Origin: Pseudomonas reinekei
GTDB taxonomy: Bacteria; Pseudomonadota; Gammaproteobacteria; Pseudomonadales; Pseudomonadaceae
DNA length: 64,000 bases
NCBI RefSeq assembly: GCF_001945365.1
Contig: NZ_MSTQ01000013.1
Location: 103,324 to 167,323, forward strand
Direction: 5' to 3'
The translations under genes and the position numbers were made by a program. The notes under the pieces are model-generated. The model saw nothing but the letters and a program-made list of their open reading frames with translations. It had not been told where the DNA came from and searched no databases. Of this stretch, positions 62,004-64,000 are shown one piece after another. The first letter of the stretch is position 1. Each line of letters begins with the position of its first letter.

Positions 62004-62093
62004 GGTGGGAGCGAGCTTGCTCGCGATGGCGGTGTGACATTCAGCCTGTGTGTTGACTGACACGCCGCCATCGCGAGTAAGCTCGCTCCCACC
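62004..62093. repeat. REP-type inverted pair, second family
   Basis: GGTGGGAGCGAGCTTGCTCGCGATGGCG and its inverse ending GAGTAAGCTCGCTCCCACC flank about 30 bases. This REP sequence differs from those at 47.1 and 57.1 kb. Confidence 0.85.
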
Positions 62094-62251
62094 GTTCGTT
62101 CTGCGTTAAAGAAAGCGACAACCGGGGTAGCGCCCTTCCACTGAAAAATCCCCGCTGAAAAAAATCCCTTTCGAACGCTCTAAATCGAGCCTTTCAAGCG
62201 GCGAGCTTCATTTCCCTCTGACTTTTTTCATTTTTTTTAAAAATTTATCTT

Positions 62252-62314
62252 GCGCACTAAACATTAGCGCGATACATTCATCTCGCACTTACTTACCGCG
62301 CAAACATTTAGCGC
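62252..62314. promoter_or_regulatory. Paired OhrR operators upstream of ohr
   Basis: GCGCACTAAACATTAGCGC (62252-62270) and GCGCAAACATTTAGCGC (62298-62314) are related dyads with GCGC ends, 32-94 bases before ohr. Their AT-rich cores and location fit OhrR binding. The rest of the 61981-62345 gap holds the REP pair. Confidence 0.65.
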
Positions 62315-62345
62315 AATACAACCAAGCCCGAACGAGGATTTCACC

Positions 62346-62765
62346 ATGCAAACTCTCTACACCGCAGTTGCAACTTCCACCGGTGGCCGTGACGGTCGTG
62401 CAATCTCCAGCGACAACATTCTCGACGTCAAACTCGCCACCCCGAAAGAGCTCGGCGGCGCTGGCGGTGCGGCGACCAACCCGGAACAACTGTTCGCTGC
62501 CGGTTACTCCGCCTGCTTCATCGGCGCCCTGAAATTCGTTGCCAGCCAGACCAAGCGCAGCATCCCGAACGATGCGTCGATCACAGCCCACGTCGGCATC
62601 GGCCAGATCCCCGGCGGTTTCGGTCTGGACATCGACCTGCACATCAGCCTGCCGGGCCTTGAACAAGCCGATGCGCAAACCCTGGTCGATGCGGCCCACC
62701 AGGTTTGCCCGTACTCCAACGCCACCCGCGGCAACGTTGAAGTGCGTCTGCACGTCACCGTCTAA
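62346..62765 (+). CDS. ohr: Ohr organic hydroperoxide reductase
   Basis: A 139-residue thiol peroxidase of the Ohr/OsmC fold. The two catalytic cysteines are in AGYSACFIGALKF (~58) and HQVCPYSNATRGN (~122). It detoxifies organic and fatty-acid hydroperoxides and is controlled by OhrR. Confidence 0.95.
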   Translation: MQTLYTAVATSTGGRDGRAISSDNILDVKLATPKELGGAGGAATNPEQLFAAGYSACFIGALKFVASQTKRSIPNDASITAHVGIGQIPGGFGLDIDLHISLPGLEQADAQTLVDAAHQVCPYSNATRGNVEVRLHVTV

Positions 62766-62793
62766 TCACTAAGCCAATCAGACCGAACAGGAA

Positions 62794-63813
62794 ATGAACA
62801 TGAACACTTTCAGCAAAGTCTTGACCGGTACCCTCCTCGCGCTGTCCATCAGCAACGCGTTCGCCGGTGATGTTGAACACAACACCCAGGCATTCCTCGA
62901 TGTGTTGAATGCCGGCACCGGCAAACCGATGGAGCAAATGACGCCGGCCGAAGCCCGCGCCGTGTTGGTGGGTGCACAGGCCGGGGTCAAGCTGACGCTA
63001 CCGAAAGCAGATGTCAGCCAGAAGACCATTCAGGTCGACGGTCAACCGCTGAGCCTGACCATCGTCCGGCCAGCCGGGGTCAAGGGTGAGCTGCCGGTGT
63101 TCATGTTCTTCCACGGCGGTGGCTGGGTGCTGGGAGACTTCCCGACCCACGAACGACTGGTTCGTGATCTGGTTGTCGGTTCGGGTGCGGCAGCGGTTTT
63201 CGTCAACTACACGCCGTCACCCGAAGCGCACTACCCGGTGGCGATCAACCAGGCTTACGCCGCGACCAAATGGGTGGCCGAGCACGGTAAAGAGATCAAC
63301 GTCGATGGCAAACGCCTGGCCGTGGCCGGCAACAGCGTCGGCGGCAACATGGCGGCCGTGGTTGCCCTGATGGCCAAAGACAAAGGCACACCGGCGATCA
63401 AGTTCCAGGTTTTGCTGTGGCCGGTGACCGATGCCAACTTCGAGACCGGTTCCTATAACCAGTATGCCGAGGGGCACTTCCTCAGTAAAAACATGATGAA
63501 GTGGTTCTGGGACAACTACACCACCGACGCCAAACAGCGTAACGAGATCTATGCCTCACCGCTGCGGGCAACCCCTGCGCAACTCAAGGGCCTGCCACCG
63601 GCGCTGGTACAGACGGCAGGTGCCGACGTCCTGCGCGATGAAGGTGAAGCCTACGCCCGCAAACTCGATGAAGCCGGCGTGCCGGTGACCTCGGTTCGCT
63701 ACAACGGCATGATCCACGACTACGGTTTGCTCAACGTGGTGAGTCAGGTGCCGGCAGTGCGCTCGGCGATGTTGCAGGCGTCTGAAGAGCTGAAACAACA
63801 CCTCAAGAAGTAA
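62794..63813 (+). CDS. Secreted alpha/beta-hydrolase (HSL-type esterase)
   Basis: A 339-residue esterase with a signal peptide (to NAFAG). The oxyanion motif is FFHGGGWVLGD, the nucleophile elbow AGNSVGGNMAA (GxSxG), with Asp in GADVLRDEGEA and His in GMIHDYG. It lies 28 bp after ohr, an association seen in other Pseudomonas. ATG 62800 is a near alternative start. The substrate is unknown. Confidence 0.9.
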   Translation: MNMNTFSKVLTGTLLALSISNAFAGDVEHNTQAFLDVLNAGTGKPMEQMTPAEARAVLVGAQAGVKLTLPKADVSQKTIQVDGQPLSLTIVRPAGVKGELPVFMFFHGGGWVLGDFPTHERLVRDLVVGSGAAAVFVNYTPSPEAHYPVAINQAYAATKWVAEHGKEINVDGKRLAVAGNSVGGNMAAVVALMAKDKGTPAIKFQVLLWPVTDANFETGSYNQYAEGHFLSKNMMKWFWDNYTTDAKQRNEIYASPLRATPAQLKGLPPALVQTAGADVLRDEGEAYARKLDEAGVPVTSVRYNGMIHDYGLLNVVSQVPAVRSAMLQASEELKQHLKK

Positions 63814-63873
63814 CCCGCCCCACTGCAGGAATCAGGTTGTGTACCGGTCGCGCATCGACCCGTACATGTCCTC

Positions 63874-63904
63874 TGTCTAGTCCTGAAATAGGTTTACACC
63901 TGTT
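63874..63904. mobile_element. Probable terminal end of an IS3-family element
   Basis: TGTCTAGTCCTGAAATAGGT (63874-63893) and the following TTACACC precede the transposase stop codon by about 30 bases, as expected for the inverted-repeat end of an IS3-family element. The other end is outside the window. Confidence 0.5.
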
Positions 63905-64000
63905 TCACCCTAACGCCCGATGCACCGCATCGGGCGTTTTGTATTTTAAAGAGAGGTGCGGCCGCTCTTGGTTGTAGATCGTGACGGCCTCTCGCACCAT
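63905..64000 (-). CDS. IS3-family transposase, C-terminal end (partial)
   Basis: Reading inward from the window edge on the minus strand gives MVREAVTIYNQERPHLSLKY then KTPDAVHRALG and a TGA at 63905-63907. This is the conserved C-terminal end of IS3-family OrfB integrases. The gene continues beyond base 64000. The codons for PDAVHR also form a strong hairpin, ACGCCCGATGC/GCATCGGGCGT (63913-63937), followed by TTTT on the plus strand, so the same DNA could end the esterase transcript. Confidence 0.82.
   Translation of the reverse strand: MVREAVTIYNQERPHLSLKYKTPDAVHRALG

Overview
The window looks like a Pseudomonas chromosome, most likely of the P. fluorescens group. Two things show this. The right half has the gene order sagS-ospR-gpo-msrB-aminotransferase-htpX-(gap)-tpm and then deaD-crotonase-spermidine synthase-like-class II DAHP synthase, which I recall from P. 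aeruginosa around PA2824-PA2843. The intergenic gaps there also carry Pseudomonas-type REP pairs. No rRNA, intact tRNA or CRISPR array was seen.

Bases 1-35,105 are accessory DNA and read as a metal/metalloid and defence island. From the left: the 3' end of a copper/silver P-type ATPase gene with a CopZ-like chaperone; a cusCBAF-type copper/silver efflux operon on the minus strand, headed by a small secreted Met/Cys-rich protein; a long minus-strand ars operon (arsC-arsR-arsC-acr3-arsH-phosphatase-gap-arsJ); divergent arsenite oxidase genes aioBA; and a second arsenic-type unit made of a Cys-rich MarR regulator, ArsN1-type acetyltransferase and ArsO-type flavoprotein, divergent from an MFS exporter. 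Identical inverted MarR-type operators lie at both ends of the shared promoter gap. An IS66 fossil follows, then an orphan ParS/MbcA-type antitoxin gene overlapping the stop codon of a serS gene that is outside its usual Pseudomonas context.

Bases 24.3-34.7 kb are a run of small unknown proteins and probable anti-phage or nuclease genes: a metallophosphoesterase, an XRE regulator, an HNH protein paired with an Rx4H HEPN-like protein, a DUF3223-like protein, three successive proteins with PD-(D/E)xK-type motifs (DUF4365-, DUF6602- and AbiJ/REase-like), and a Cys-His-Asp papain/transglutaminase-like protein. Some of these genes are visibly AT-richer than their neighbours. The island ends in a hexanucleotide repeat, a hairpin and the abrupt start of a response-regulator gene that has lost the first half of its receiver domain. 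I take this as the right junction.

Bases 35.1-64 kb are core-like. They hold a BvgS/EvgS-type hybrid kinase, an HD-GYP protein, free-Met-sulfoxide reductase and a DUF815 ATPase, SagS, an oxidative-stress block (ospR, gpo, msrB; later ohrR, ohr and an esterase), an RNA helicase, aromatic biosynthesis, LysR regulators and a TauE exporter. The window closes in the 3' end of an IS3-family transposase. Functionally, the left half exports Cu/Ag and converts and exports arsenic (As(V) reduction, As(III) export and oxidation, arsenophosphoglycerate export, probable organoarsenical detoxification), while the middle looks like a defence reservoir.
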